A DNA stretch of 64,000 bases, from assembly GCF_017848315.1 (NCBI RefSeq), contig NZ_JAFKEC010000022.1, positions 1-64,000 of the forward strand, in the 5' to 3' direction. Shown piece by piece: positions 10,086 through 18,931 of this stretch. How positions within the stretch are numbered: the first letter of the stretch is position 1; each line of letters opens with the position of its first letter. The notes beneath the pieces are model-generated. The model saw nothing but the letters and a program-made list of their open reading frames with translations. It was not told the origin of the DNA and made no database searches. This DNA is from Pseudomonas palmensis. Its GTDB lineage: Bacteria > Pseudomonadota > Gammaproteobacteria > Pseudomonadales > Pseudomonadaceae. The translations under genes and the position numbers were made by a program.

Positions 10086-10607
10086 CTAGCGCCAGCTCGG
10101 CTCCACCGGCTTGCGCCGACCGCCGAGGATCGCCCAGCCGATCAGCATCAGCAGGCTCTCGATCACCAGTGCCAGCAGCATGGCGCTGGCCAGGCCCCAG
10201 GCCATCGCCTCGGGCGCCAGCAGGATCTGGTAGCTGTAGCCCTTGAGGGTTTCCTCGCGCAAGGCCGGGTCGGCCGCCACCAGTACGTGCCAGGTGCGTA
10301 CCAGCCACGGGCGCTGCAGGGTCTGCCACTCTTCTTCAAGCAGGCGATTGCGCGCCACCAGGCTGTCGATGCTGTCGGCATCGCTGTTGAACACCGGGTC
10401 GTCGCTGGCACGGTAGTGACGTACCAGCGCCTGCAGGTCGCCATTGAAAAAGCGCTGCGCGGTCTGGTTGAAGCCCTTGAGGCCCTCGCGCGATTCGAGC
10501 AGGTGCGCCTCGACCCGCTGGGTGTAATCGTTGATCAGCCCGGGGATCTGCACACCGACCAGCAGGCCGAAGGTAAACAACAGCAAACGCAGGTAACTTC
10601 TGAACAT
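10086..10607 (-). CDS. DUF2937 family membrane protein
   Basis: 173 residues with an N-terminal hydrophobic segment ([17 protein letters not shown]), a helical soluble middle (about 35-120, including a [16 protein letters not shown] stretch) and a C-terminal membrane helix ([20 protein letters not shown]). This matches DUF2937 proteins of Pseudomonas. It lies 43 bp upstream of pxpA and 13 bp downstream of the amidotransferase gene, so it may belong to the same transcript. No function is known. Confidence 0.7.
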   Translation of the reverse strand: MFRSYLRLLLFTFGLLVGVQIPGLINDYTQRVEAHLLESREGLKGFNQTAQRFFNGDLQALVRHYRASDDPVFNSDADSIDSLVARNRLLEEEWQTLQRPWLVRTWHVLVAADPALREETLKGYSYQILLAPEAMAWGLASAMLLALVIESLLMLIGWAILGGRRKPVEPSWR

Positions 10608-10619
10608 GAAGGCTGATCC

Positions 10620-11396
10620 TTAGCTGGCCTGACCCTGGGCAATGCATTCACCGCGCCGCCACAGGCCCCACTGGCCAGGCTCGTAGCGGTGCCAGATCTC
10701 GTCCTCGGTCAAGGCCTCGGTGGCAATGACGGTGACCACGTCGTTGGGCGTGGTCTCGGCCTGGAAGTCGACGATCATGTCCACGTCCTTGAGCCGCGCC
10801 GGGCCGAACGGTGCACGCCGGGTGATGTGTACCAGCTTGGTCGAACAGAAGCAGAACAGCCAGTCGCCATCGCTGAGCAGGCAGTTGAACACGCCCTTGC
10901 CACGGAACTCGGCGCAGGCCTGCACCAGCACCGGGATCAGCTCCTCGACCTCGACCGGTTCGGGGAATGCCTCGCGGATGCGGTTGAGCAGGTCGCAGAA
11001 GGCGGCCTCGCTGTCGGTATCGCCCACCGGGCGGTAGAAGGTGCGTTGCCCCTGGAAGTCGCCCAGCTGGCCGTTGTGTGCGAAGCACCAGTTGCGCCCC
11101 CACAGTTCGCGCACGAACGGGTGGGTGTTGGACAGGCACACCTTGCCCACGTTGGCCTGGCGAATGTGGCCGATGACCACCTCGCTCTTGATCGGATAAC
11201 GCTGCACCAGGTTGGCGACTTCCGACTCGCAGCTGGCCGCCGGGTCCTGGAACAGGCGCAGGCCACGGCCTTCATAGAAGCCGATGCCCCAGCCGTCACG
11301 GTGCGGCCCGGTACGTCCGCCACGCTGCATCAGCCCGGTGAAGCTGAACACGATATCGGTAGGGACATTGGCGCTCATGCCCAGTAATTCACACAT
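10620..11396 (-). CDS. Class II glutamine amidotransferase (YafJ-like)
   Basis: 258-residue Ntn-type amidotransferase domain without a synthetase partner domain. The catalytic cysteine is residue 2 (MCELLGMS), to be exposed by Met removal. SNTHPF and FAHNGQL, which shape the glutamine pocket, are present, as is [16 protein letters not shown]. The physiological acceptor of the ammonia is unknown for this family. Confidence 0.85.
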   Translation of the reverse strand: MCELLGMSANVPTDIVFSFTGLMQRGGRTGPHRDGWGIGFYEGRGLRLFQDPAASCESEVANLVQRYPIKSEVVIGHIRQANVGKVCLSNTHPFVRELWGRNWCFAHNGQLGDFQGQRTFYRPVGDTDSEAAFCDLLNRIREAFPEPVEVEELIPVLVQACAEFRGKGVFNCLLSDGDWLFCFCSTKLVHITRRAPFGPARLKDVDMIVDFQAETTPNDVVTVIATEALTEDEIWHRYEPGQWGLWRRGECIAQGQAS

Positions 11397-11420
11397 GCAG
11401 GGGTCGCTCCAGGGCGGATC

Positions 11421-11912
11421 TTACAAACGCGGTTCGAGGCGCTCGCGGCTGCCGCCGGCGGGTGCTTCAGGGGGTTCGCTGCGGTAGCGGTCACGGCTGT
11501 CGGCGGCGAACGGCTGGTCGTCCAGCGGCTCGTCGGCATCGCGCCTGGCGGCGGCTTCGGCAGCGGCGCGGCGGGCCTTGGCACGGCGCTCCAGCGGCCA
11601 GCGCAGCAGCACGAACACGGCATACAGGATGAACGCGATCATGCCGTACATGGCCAGGTCGGACGCGGCGCGCAGAACGTTGTTGCCGACCTTGAAGGCC
11701 AGGTCCAGGGCAGTGATGGCAATGGCCGGGGCAAACTTCTCCTTCACCGGGTCGATGATGGTCGGGGTCAGCAGCAGCACTGCCATGATCACCCGCAGCG
11801 GCTCGCGCAACCAGCGCCACATCCACGCGGTCAGGCGAAAGCCCACCAGCAGGCAACCCAGGGCGGCCAGGGCATAGAGTCCCCAGGCGAGCAGATAATC
11901 GTTCTCGGTCAT
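11421..11912 (-). CDS. Conserved inner-membrane protein, unknown function
   Basis: 163 residues with three predicted membrane helices (about 7-27, 38-50 and 83-103) and a charged Ala/Arg-rich cytoplasmic tail. I do not recognise a domain. It lies 24 bp upstream of the amidotransferase gene on the same strand and diverges from the oligopeptidase gene. Confidence 0.65.
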   Translation of the reverse strand: MTENDYLLAWGLYALAALGCLLVGFRLTAWMWRWLREPLRVIMAVLLLTPTIIDPVKEKFAPAIAITALDLAFKVGNNVLRAASDLAMYGMIAFILYAVFVLLRWPLERRAKARRAAAEAAARRDADEPLDDQPFAADSRDRYRSEPPEAPAGGSRERLEPRL

Positions 11913-11996
11913 GGCGTCCGTGGCAAGCTAGGCAAATAGATGCTTATGATAACGACTTTTCAGCGCGCAGGCGCGCCCCAGCAAAGAGAACCCCGC

Positions 11997-14048
11997 ATGT
12001 CCGCAGCTGCCAACGCCCCCCAAGCCCCGATCGCCCGCCAGGATGCCGGCACCGATCCCTATGCCTGGTTGCAGGCCCGGGACACCCCCGAGGTGCTGGC
12101 CTACCTGAACGCGGAAAACGCCTATCAGGAGGCGCAACTGGCCGACCAGGCCGGGTTGCGCGAGCAGCTGTTCGAAGAGATCCGTGGCCGCATTCTCGAA
12201 ACCGACCTGTCGCTGGCCTCGCCCTGGGGCCCCTACCTTTACTACACCCGCACCACCACCGGCGACGAGTACCCGCGTCATTACCGCTGCCCACGCCCGG
12301 CCGACGATTCGCCGACGGTCGATGAAAGCCGCGAAGAGCTGCTGCTGGACCCCAACCTGCTGGCCGCCGGTGGCTTCCTCAGCCTGGGCGCCTTCAACAT
12401 CAGCCCCGACCACCAGCGCCTGGCCTACAGCCTGGATACCAGCGGCGACGAGGTCTACACCCTGTACGTCAAGGACCTGGCCAGCGGCGCGGTCGAGCAG
12501 CTGCCGTTCGAAGACTGCGACGGCAGCATGACCTGGGCTAACGACAGCCAGACGCTGTTCTTCGCCGAACTGGACGACACCCACCGCCCGCACCGGCTGA
12601 TGCGTCATCGCCTGGGCACCCAAGGGGCGGTGCAGGTGTTCGAGGAGGCCGACGGTCGCTTCTTCCTGCACTGCTACCGCGCCAGCTCCGAGCGCCAGCT
12701 GATCCTGCTGCTCAACAGCAAGACCACCAGCGAGGCCTGGGTACTGGATGCGCACACCCCGGAACAGGCGTTCACCTGCCTGGCACCACGGGTCGAAGGC
12801 CATGAGTACTACCCTGACCATGGCCAGTTGAACGGCCACTGGCACTGGTTCATCCGCAGCAACCAGCAAGGCATCAATTTCGCCCTGTTCCACGGCCCGG
12901 CCGACACCCTGCCAACCCACGAGCAGTGGCAGGTACTGGTGCCGCACCGCGACACCGTGATGCTCGAGGGACTGACCCTGAACGCCAGCGCCCTGACCCT
13001 GAGCCTGCGCGAGGGCGGCCTGCCGATCATCGAGGTGCGCCCCCACGGCCTGCCCACCTACCGCGTCGAGCTGCCGGATGCAGCCTACAGCCTGTACGTG
13101 CAGGACAGCCTGGAGTTCGACAGCCCACGCATCCGCCTGCGCTACGAGGCGCTGAACCGCCCTGCGCAGGTACGCCAGCTGACGCTTGCCGATGGTCAGC
13201 AGCAGGTGCTCAAGCAGACCCCGGTGCTCGGCCCGTTCGACCCCGACGCCTACGTCAGCCAGCGCCTGTGGGCCACCGCCGGCGACGGCACGCAGGTACC
13301 GATCAGCCTGGTTCAGCGCCGTGAGGACCTCGGCAAGCCGGTGCCGCTGTACCTGTACGGCTACGGTGCCTACGGCGAAAGCCTGGACCCGTGGTTTTCC
13401 CATGCGCGCCTGAGCCTGCTGGAGCGCGGCGTGGCCTTCGCCATTGCCCACGTGCGCGGCGGCGGCGAACTGGGCGAGGCCTGGTACCGGGCCGGCAAGC
13501 AGGAGCACAAGCCCAACACCTTCAGCGACTTCATCGCCTGCGCCGAACACCTGATCGCCACCGGCGTGACCGATGCCGAGCACCTGGCGATCAGTGGCGG
13601 CAGTGCCGGCGGGCTGCTGATCGGCGCGGTGCTCAACCAGCGTCCCGAGCTGTTCAAGGCGGCGATTGCCGAGGTGCCGTTCGTCGACGTGCTCAACACC
13701 ATGCTCGACCCCGATCTGCCGCTGACCGTCACCGAGTATGACGAGTGGGGCAACCCGCAGGAGCCCGAGGTGCACGCGCGCATCAAGGCGTATGCGCCCT
13801 ACGAGAACGTGAAGGCCCAGGCCTACCCTGCCCTGTTGGTGGTGGCCGGTTACAACGACAGCCGCGTGCAGTACTGGGAGGCGGCCAAGTGGGTGGCCAA
13901 GCTGCGCGTGCACAAGACCGATGACAACCTGCTGCTGCTCAAGACCGAGATGGGCGCCGGGCATGGCGGCATGAGCGGGCGCTACCAGGGGCTCAAGGAC
14001 GTGGCACTGGAGTACGCGTTCGTATTTAAAGTGCTGGGCCTGGTGTAA
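11997..14048 (+). CDS. ptrB: Oligopeptidase B (prolyl oligopeptidase family, S9A)
   Basis: 683 residues, close to the usual 680-690. An N-terminal seven-bladed propeller (DPYAWLQARDTPEVL at the start) gates a C-terminal alpha/beta hydrolase with nucleophile loop GGSAGGLLIG and the histidine loop GAGHGGMSGR. It cleaves short peptides after Lys/Arg in the cytoplasm. I chose ATG 11997 (MSAAANAP) because AGAGAA precedes it; the frame is open to 11940 but without a ribosome site. Confidence 0.88.
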   Translation: MSAAANAPQAPIARQDAGTDPYAWLQARDTPEVLAYLNAENAYQEAQLADQAGLREQLFEEIRGRILETDLSLASPWGPYLYYTRTTTGDEYPRHYRCPRPADDSPTVDESREELLLDPNLLAAGGFLSLGAFNISPDHQRLAYSLDTSGDEVYTLYVKDLASGAVEQLPFEDCDGSMTWANDSQTLFFAELDDTHRPHRLMRHRLGTQGAVQVFEEADGRFFLHCYRASSERQLILLLNSKTTSEAWVLDAHTPEQAFTCLAPRVEGHEYYPDHGQLNGHWHWFIRSNQQGINFALFHGPADTLPTHEQWQVLVPHRDTVMLEGLTLNASALTLSLREGGLPIIEVRPHGLPTYRVELPDAAYSLYVQDSLEFDSPRIRLRYEALNRPAQVRQLTLADGQQQVLKQTPVLGPFDPDAYVSQRLWATAGDGTQVPISLVQRREDLGKPVPLYLYGYGAYGESLDPWFSHARLSLLERGVAFAIAHVRGGGELGEAWYRAGKQEHKPNTFSDFIACAEHLIATGVTDAEHLAISGGSAGGLLIGAVLNQRPELFKAAIAEVPFVDVLNTMLDPDLPLTVTEYDEWGNPQEPEVHARIKAYAPYENVKAQAYPALLVVAGYNDSRVQYWEAAKWVAKLRVHKTDDNLLLLKTEMGAGHGGMSGRYQGLKDVALEYAFVFKVLGLV

Positions 14049-14077
14049 TTCAGGATTTCTGTTGTCTGAATCAGCAA

Positions 14078-14144
14078 TTCGCCGGCAAGGCCGGCTCCTG
14101 CAAGCTATGCACTGGCCATTGCAGGAGCCGGCCTTGACGGCGAA
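14078..14144. repeat. REP pair forming a long hairpin
   Basis: Arms 14078-14103 and 14119-14144 are nearly perfect complements carrying CGCCGGCAAGGCCGGC followed by TCCTGCAA, with one mismatch (TTGACGG for TTGCCGG). It sits between ptrB and the cyclic-nucleotide-binding gene and looks like a paired REP (BIME-like) unit. Confidence 0.7.
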
Positions 14145-14184
14145 AACCAGACACCACAAACCTCCAAGAAAAAGACCAACCGCG

Positions 14185-14658
14185 ATGCCCGACCCGACCT
14201 CCCTGAACAACGAAATTCGCGACATGCTCATGGACTGCGGCCTGTTCGACCAACTGCTGCCGCCTGACTTTCAGACCGCTGCCGGCTACTTCAGCATCAG
14301 CACCATCGCCCAGGGCGAGGAAATCTTCCACGAAGGCGATGCCGGCACCTTCATGTGCATCATCCACTCGGGCCAGGTATCGGTACGCAAGACCGACCCC
14401 GACGAGCATCAGGTGGAGATCGCCACCCTGCGCAAGGGCCGCGCCTTTGGCGAGATGGCCGTGCTGGACGGCGAACGCCGATCGGCCAGCTGCGTGGCCG
14501 CCAGCGACTGTCAACTGCTCAACCTGGGCAAGGACTCACTGGAAAAAATGCTCAACGAAACGCCCAAGGTGGCCGCCAAGATCATCCGCGCCCTGGCCGT
14601 GGCACTGTCGCGTCGCCTGCGCATGCTCGACGGCCAGCGTCTCTCGCAGCAGGTCTAG
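14185..14658 (+). CDS. Cyclic-nucleotide-binding domain protein
   Basis: 157 residues consisting of one cNMP-binding beta-barrel. IFHEGDAGTFMCIIHSGQVSV is the barrel start and FGEMAVLDGERRSASCVA is the phosphate-binding cassette with its conserved Glu and Arg. No DNA-binding or kinase domain follows, so it is a stand-alone sensor or regulatory subunit. ATG 14185 was chosen; the upstream in-frame stretch is REP DNA. The stop overlaps the convergent gene by four bases (CTAG). Confidence 0.82.
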   Translation: MPDPTSLNNEIRDMLMDCGLFDQLLPPDFQTAAGYFSISTIAQGEEIFHEGDAGTFMCIIHSGQVSVRKTDPDEHQVEIATLRKGRAFGEMAVLDGERRSASCVAASDCQLLNLGKDSLEKMLNETPKVAAKIIRALAVALSRRLRMLDGQRLSQQV

Positions 14659-14930
14659 CCCTCGCGCGGTTCCTTGCCGGCATCCGGCGCAAGCCCTGGC
14701 AGCGGCTGGTCCTTCGGCGGGCTGGGCAAGGGAATCGGCGGCAACAGCGGCGCACCCGACGAGCCCTGCCCTGCACGGGGGATGGTCGACGGGGCCACCT
14801 GCGGGTAAGGGGTGGGCGTGGGCGTACCCGGTGCACCCGGTACCGGTGCGAGGGTGCGTGGCTGCAGGTCCGCAGCCTGGGCCTGGCCGAGCCAGGCAAT
14901 CAACAGCAGGGCAATGCTCGCATGGCGCAT
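14655..14930 (-). CDS. Small secreted proline-rich protein
   Basis: 91 residues: signal peptide (MRHASIALLLIAWLGQAQA, cleavage after AQA), then a low-complexity Pro/Gly/Thr region (TPTPTPYP, PPIPLPSPPK). AGGAG lies eight bases before the ATG at 14930. Probably periplasmic; function unknown. Confidence 0.65.
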   Translation of the reverse strand: MRHASIALLLIAWLGQAQAADLQPRTLAPVPGAPGTPTPTPYPQVAPSTIPRAGQGSSGAPLLPPIPLPSPPKDQPLPGLAPDAGKEPREG

Positions 14931-15056
14931 GGGGCGGGCTCCTGGAGAGTGCTGCCTACAGGCTACGCGCAAGCGCTGCGGTTTGCCTGTCCGAAATGCC
15001 CGTCATGGCGCTAAACTTCACGGCATAACCGTAACAAGCCCGAGAAAGGTACAACC

Positions 15057-15431
15057 ATGAGTTCGGCAACCTCTTCCGCCGCCGCCACCGCGCGGCTGGA
15101 CCGCATCCTCGCCGATGCCAAGCGCGACAAGGAAATGGGCTACCGCGACAAGGCCCTGCGCATGTACCCCCACGTGTGCGGCCGCTGCGCCCGCGAATTC
15201 GCCGGCAAGCGCCTGAGCGAACTGACCGTGCACCACCGCGACCACAACCACGACAACAACCCCCAGGACGGTTCGAACTGGGAACTGCTGTGCCTGTACT
15301 GCCACGACAACGAGCACTCGCGCTACACCGACCAGCAGTACTTCAGCGAAGGCTCCACCGCCAGCCCAAGCATCGCCAAGGCCACCCATAACCCGTTCGC
15401 CGGGCTGGCCGGGCTGCTCAAGAAAGACTGA
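15057..15431 (+). CDS. yajD: HNH nuclease-family protein YajD
   Basis: 124 residues. A zinc-knuckle pair CGRC and CLYC brackets the HNH signature VHHRDHNHDNNP and CHDNEHSR, matching YajD. This is a chromosomal housekeeping-type HNH protein, unrelated to the phage HNH at 51 kb. Substrate unknown. Confidence 0.85.
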   Translation: MSSATSSAAATARLDRILADAKRDKEMGYRDKALRMYPHVCGRCAREFAGKRLSELTVHHRDHNHDNNPQDGSNWELLCLYCHDNEHSRYTDQQYFSEGSTASPSIAKATHNPFAGLAGLLKKD

Positions 15432-15496
15432 CCCTGCGCCCCACCCGTGCCGGCAAGCCCGTATAATCGCGTCTTTTTTCTCAAGGGCCCCGGCAC

Positions 15497-15967
15497 GTGG
15501 CGAACAAACGGTACAGCTGCATTGGTCTGTTCAACCCCAAATCAGCGGAGAACGTCGGTTCGGTGATGCGTGCGGCGGGTTGCTATGGCGTGAACTCGGT
15601 GTTCTACACCGGCAAGCGCTACGAGCGCGCCCGCGACTTCGTCACCGACACCAAGCGGGTGCACTATGACATCCCGCTGATCGGCATCGACGACCTGCAG
15701 AAGATCATCCCGCTGGGCTGCACACCGGTTGCCGTCGAACTGGTCGAGGGCGCCCGCCCGCTGCCCGAATACACCCACCCCGACCGCGCGATCTACATCT
15801 TCGGCCCTGAAGACGGCTCTCTGGATGCCGACGTGCGCGCCTGGTGCGAAGAGACCATCTACATCCCGACCAATGGCTGCATGAACCTCGCTGCCACCGT
15901 CAACGTGGTGCTCTACGACCGCATGGCCAAGGGCCTGAACACCCGCTCCGGGCCCAAATTCAAGTAA
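15497..15967 (+). CDS. SpoU/TrmH-family RNA 2'-O-methyltransferase
   Basis: 156 residues with a GTG start at 15497. The three SPOUT motifs are visible: FNPKSAENVGSVMRAAG, IYIFGPEDGSL, and IPTNGCMNLAATVNVVLYDR, whose knot binds S-adenosylmethionine. It probably methylates a tRNA or rRNA ribose. The short length, without an RNA-binding extension, resembles TrmL-type enzymes, but the target cannot be assigned. Confidence 0.83.
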   Translation: MANKRYSCIGLFNPKSAENVGSVMRAAGCYGVNSVFYTGKRYERARDFVTDTKRVHYDIPLIGIDDLQKIIPLGCTPVAVELVEGARPLPEYTHPDRAIYIFGPEDGSLDADVRAWCEETIYIPTNGCMNLAATVNVVLYDRMAKGLNTRSGPKFK

Positions 15968-16033
15968 TCCGCGGGAACGTCCTGGCGGCCCTGGCGGTCT
16001 GCTGACTATCCATGCCCCCACAGGAGTACGACC

Positions 16034-16399
16034 ATGTCCCAGAACAAGACCCTGACCCTGGCCACACCGTTTCAGAGCAAGACCGAACACAACGTGCAAG
16101 GCTGGGAGCGCGCTGGCTCCCTGGCCACGGGTGTGGTGATGGTCGGCAAGGGGCTGCGTCGCGGCGGTTTCTTCGGCCTGATCCAGATCGCCATCGGCGG
16201 CGTGGCGCTGGCCCGGGGCATCACCGGACACAGTTCGGCCAAGAGCCTGATCGAGCGCGGGCGCCGCGACCTGGATCAGATCCGCAGCAAGATCGAACGC
16301 ACCGGTGAAGAGCTCAGCGTGCTGAAGGCCAATGCGCAAGCGGCCACCCACAGCGCCACGGTCACCGGCAACGACTCGCTCAAAAGCCCCAAGGCCTAA
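16034..16399 (+). CDS. Small DUF2892-like membrane protein
   Basis: 121 residues. Around VQGWERAGSLATGVVMVGKG and FFGLIQIAIGGVALARGITG it has the two short hydrophobic segments of YgaP/DUF2892-type proteins, followed by a charged helical tail. GGAG lies upstream of ATG 16034. Convergent with the peptidase-like gene, overlapping by four bases. Function unknown. Confidence 0.65.
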   Translation: MSQNKTLTLATPFQSKTEHNVQGWERAGSLATGVVMVGKGLRRGGFFGLIQIAIGGVALARGITGHSSAKSLIERGRRDLDQIRSKIERTGEELSVLKANAQAATHSATVTGNDSLKSPKA

Positions 16400-17616
16400 C
16401 GCAACAGCTTGGTGTCCAGCACCTCGGAGCCACGTCCCAGCACGTTTTCACTGAGCTGGATGAACTCTGCGGTGCTGACGCTGTTGAGGCGCATCAGGCC
16501 CTGGGTCACGTCGTCCAGCGAACGCTGGTTATGCGTGTGCAGGCGGATCTCGCGGTCCAGCGCCTGCAGCAGCAACACCGCACGGGCCACCCCCGCATCG
16601 GTGATCTGCTCGCCGCGCAGCGTGGTGACCTTTTCACCCTGCCTGGCCAGCCGGGCCTGCACGGCCTGGTAGCGGTCCTCGGTGATGCCGCCGGCACGGC
16701 GCAGCAGTTCGATGCCGTAGTATTCGGCCAGCCCCTCGCCAATCCAGTCACTGCGCTCCTGGTCGTTGACCTGGGCGAACACCCGCACCAGTTCGCGCAA
16801 CAACGGGCTGCTGCCGTTCTCGTTGACCAACGGGCGATTGCTGTTGAGGTAGATCGAGTGGTAGCCGGCCCGGGTGCCGCGCCACAACTGGTCGCGGGCG
16901 CCCACCAGCAGCAGCTTGGGCGGGTTGCGCGGGAACACGCTCTGCAGCTGTGGCCACACGAACGTCAGCAGGGTCAGGGTGTCCATGCGCCGCAGGCCCT
17001 GGCCCTGGGGCCCGGCGACGGTGACCTCGGTCTCGCCCAGACGGGTGCGCCGGCTGCCCAGGTTGCCGGCGAGCATCCAGCCGGTAGGTCGGTCGAACAA
17101 CCGCGAAGGGTTGTCGATGCGGAAACGCTGCTTGCCAATCCGCGGCCAGGGCGTTTCGACACTCTTCCAGTCGCCCGGCAACTCGAACACCAGGCGCGCG
17201 ACCAGCTCGGTGCCGTCCTGCTGGTCGAGGCGCGCGGCAGGCACCAGGTCATCGCCCCGGAACAAGGCCCATTGCGCAGTGATGCGGCTGTCGTAGCCGG
17301 CGTTCTTCAGGGCATGGTTAAGCTGTACCCGGTAGCTCAGGCTGGACACTCCCGCCCCCGGCTGCCACAGGCCACGGCGTGCTCCGGCCTGCAACTGCCA
17401 GGCGCCATCGGCCTTGAAATCGCTGTAGACGGCTTCCTTGCCCAGGTCGAAATCCAGGCTGCGCACCGCTGCGCCGCCGGCCAGGGTCAGGCGCACCTCG
17501 GCCTGCCCGCTCTGGGGCAGCAGGCGCACGTGGTAATCCAGATCGACCTTCTTCGCCCAGGCGCCATGGCTCGCCAGCAACAGCGCAGCCCCCAGCAAAC
17601 AGCGACGTATCTCCAT
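16396..17616 (-). CDS. Secreted M1/M61 peptidase-like protein lacking HExxH
   Basis: 406 residues with a signal peptide (cleavage after AWA, about residue 21), then a beta-rich region and an alpha-helical C-terminal domain. WIGEGLAEYYGIELLRR matches the helix that carries the third zinc ligand in gluzincin peptidases. Where HExxH should lie, before that helix, the sequence reads LLRELVRVFAQ, without the zinc histidines. It is therefore probably a non-catalytic relative with a binding or structural role in the periplasm. Confidence 0.7.
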   Translation of the reverse strand: MEIRRCLLGAALLLASHGAWAKKVDLDYHVRLLPQSGQAEVRLTLAGGAAVRSLDFDLGKEAVYSDFKADGAWQLQAGARRGLWQPGAGVSSLSYRVQLNHALKNAGYDSRITAQWALFRGDDLVPAARLDQQDGTELVARLVFELPGDWKSVETPWPRIGKQRFRIDNPSRLFDRPTGWMLAGNLGSRRTRLGETEVTVAGPQGQGLRRMDTLTLLTFVWPQLQSVFPRNPPKLLLVGARDQLWRGTRAGYHSIYLNSNRPLVNENGSSPLLRELVRVFAQVNDQERSDWIGEGLAEYYGIELLRRAGGITEDRYQAVQARLARQGEKVTTLRGEQITDAGVARAVLLLQALDREIRLHTHNQRSLDDVTQGLMRLNSVSTAEFIQLSENVLGRGSEVLDTKLLR

Positions 17617-17639
17617 TCACATCCCCTTGCGCCGCAGCC

Positions 17640-18086
17640 TCAGCCGGCGCGGAAAATCAGATAGTCTTCCCAATCGTCTTCGGCCACGCTGTCTTCACTG
17701 AGCATGCGGCCAGACCACGAAATGCGTTGCTTGTGCACCTGCTCGCGATCGCCACTGACCAGGTGATGCCAGCTGGGCAGGTCCTTGCCCTCGCTGACCA
17801 GCCGATAGCCACAGGTGGGCGGCAGCCACTTGAACTGGTCGGCCTTGCCCGGGGTGAGCTGGATGCAGTCGGGTACCGAGGCAAAGCGGTTGGGGTAATC
17901 GCTGCACTGGCAGGTCTTGAGGTCGAGCAGCTTGCAGGCAATGCTGGTGTAGTAGACGCTGTTGTCGTCTTCGTCCTCGAGCTTTTGCAGGCAGCACAGG
18001 CCGCACCCATCGCACAGCGACTCCCACTCCTGGCGATCGAGCTGATCGAGGGGCTTGCTGATCCAGAAGGGTTGGGTGGCAGGCAT
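17640..18086 (-). CDS. YcgN-family cysteine-cluster protein (UPF0260)
   Basis: 148 residues with the CDGCGLCC motif (residues 25-32) and further cysteines in [14 protein letters not shown] and PPTCGY. The set fits a metal or iron-sulfur binding site of the YkgJ/YcgN superfamily. Function unresolved. It lies 23 bp upstream of the peptidase-like gene. Confidence 0.85.
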   Translation of the reverse strand: MPATQPFWISKPLDQLDRQEWESLCDGCGLCCLQKLEDEDDNSVYYTSIACKLLDLKTCQCSDYPNRFASVPDCIQLTPGKADQFKWLPPTCGYRLVSEGKDLPSWHHLVSGDREQVHKQRISWSGRMLSEDSVAEDDWEDYLIFRAG

Positions 18087-18238
18087 GGTGCGTTTTGTCC
18101 TGTTTCAATTCAAGTGCGCGCGCGTGGCGGCGCCAGTCTAGGGCGTGTGGCCGGGCTTTGCCAGACCGCTTGTCAGGGCTGGCGCCACGCAGTAGTTTGA
18201 CAGGCTGTGTGTTTTCCAACCCCGTCAGGAACCCCTCC

Positions 18239-18832
18239 ATGAGTGCCAACCCTCGCGTTGCCGACTATGCCATTGCCGAGCAGTTCATCCAGCGCTGGTC
18301 GCCCCGGGCGTTTACCGCCGAACCGATTGCCGAAGACACCCTGCTGAGCTTCTTCGAAGCGGCGCGCTGGGCCCCCTCGGCCTACAACTCGCAGCCGTGG
18401 CGCTTTCTGTTCGCGCGCCGTGACACGCCGAACTGGGAGCGCTTCCTGGGCGTGCTCAACGAATTCAACCGCAGCTGGGCCCAGCACGCCTCGGCGCTGG
18501 TGCTGGTGATTTCCAAGACCACCTTTACCGCCCCTGGCGCCAGCGAAGAAACCCCGGCGCTGTGGCACACCTTCGACACCGGCTCGGCCTGGGGCCACCT
18601 GGCGTTGCAGGCCAGCATCAGTGGCTGGCATACCCACGGCATGGCCGGGTTCGACCAGGCGCTGGCGCGCAAGGAGCTGAAGATTCCGGACGGCTATGAA
18701 CTGCATGCGATGGTCGCCATCGGCAAGCTGGGCGACAAGGCCAGCCTGGCCGAGTACCTGCAGGCCCGTGAAGTGCCAAGCCCGCGCAAGCCGTTGAGCG
18801 AGCTGGCGGCCGAGGGTGATTTCAGCCTGTAG
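18239..18832 (+). CDS. Nitroreductase-family protein
   Basis: 197 residues, FMN-dependent nitroreductase fold. RWSPRAFTAEPI is the N-terminal FMN-phosphate motif, WAPSAYNSQPWRF the isoalloxazine loop, and GSAWGHLALQA the central helix. It is expected to be a homodimeric NAD(P)H oxidoreductase with an unknown substrate. ATG 18239 (MSANPRVADY) fits the family; the upstream extension is not conserved in character. Confidence 0.85.
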   Translation: MSANPRVADYAIAEQFIQRWSPRAFTAEPIAEDTLLSFFEAARWAPSAYNSQPWRFLFARRDTPNWERFLGVLNEFNRSWAQHASALVLVISKTTFTAPGASEETPALWHTFDTGSAWGHLALQASISGWHTHGMAGFDQALARKELKIPDGYELHAMVAIGKLGDKASLAEYLQAREVPSPRKPLSELAAEGDFSL

Positions 18833-18854
18833 GGCTGAAGTTCGCGGCGCCCCG

Positions 18855-18912
18855 TTCGCCGGCAAGGCCGGCGCCTAAAGGATCTCCTGTAGGCGCCGGC
18901 CTTGCCAACGAA
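18855..18912. repeat. REP pair forming a hairpin
   Basis: Arms 18855-18876 and 18891-18912 share the CGCCGGCAAGGCCGGCGCCT core, inverted, with one mismatch and a 14-bp loop. It lies between the convergent nitroreductase and hydroxyacid dehydrogenase genes and probably also ends both transcripts. Confidence 0.7.
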
Positions 18913-18931
18913 GGCTGCGACGCGGTTTCAG

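Noticed and set aside
11928-14231. 767-codon open frame antisense to ptrB
   Set aside because: Shadow of a real gene with catalytic motifs; its own sequence is repetitive and domain-free.
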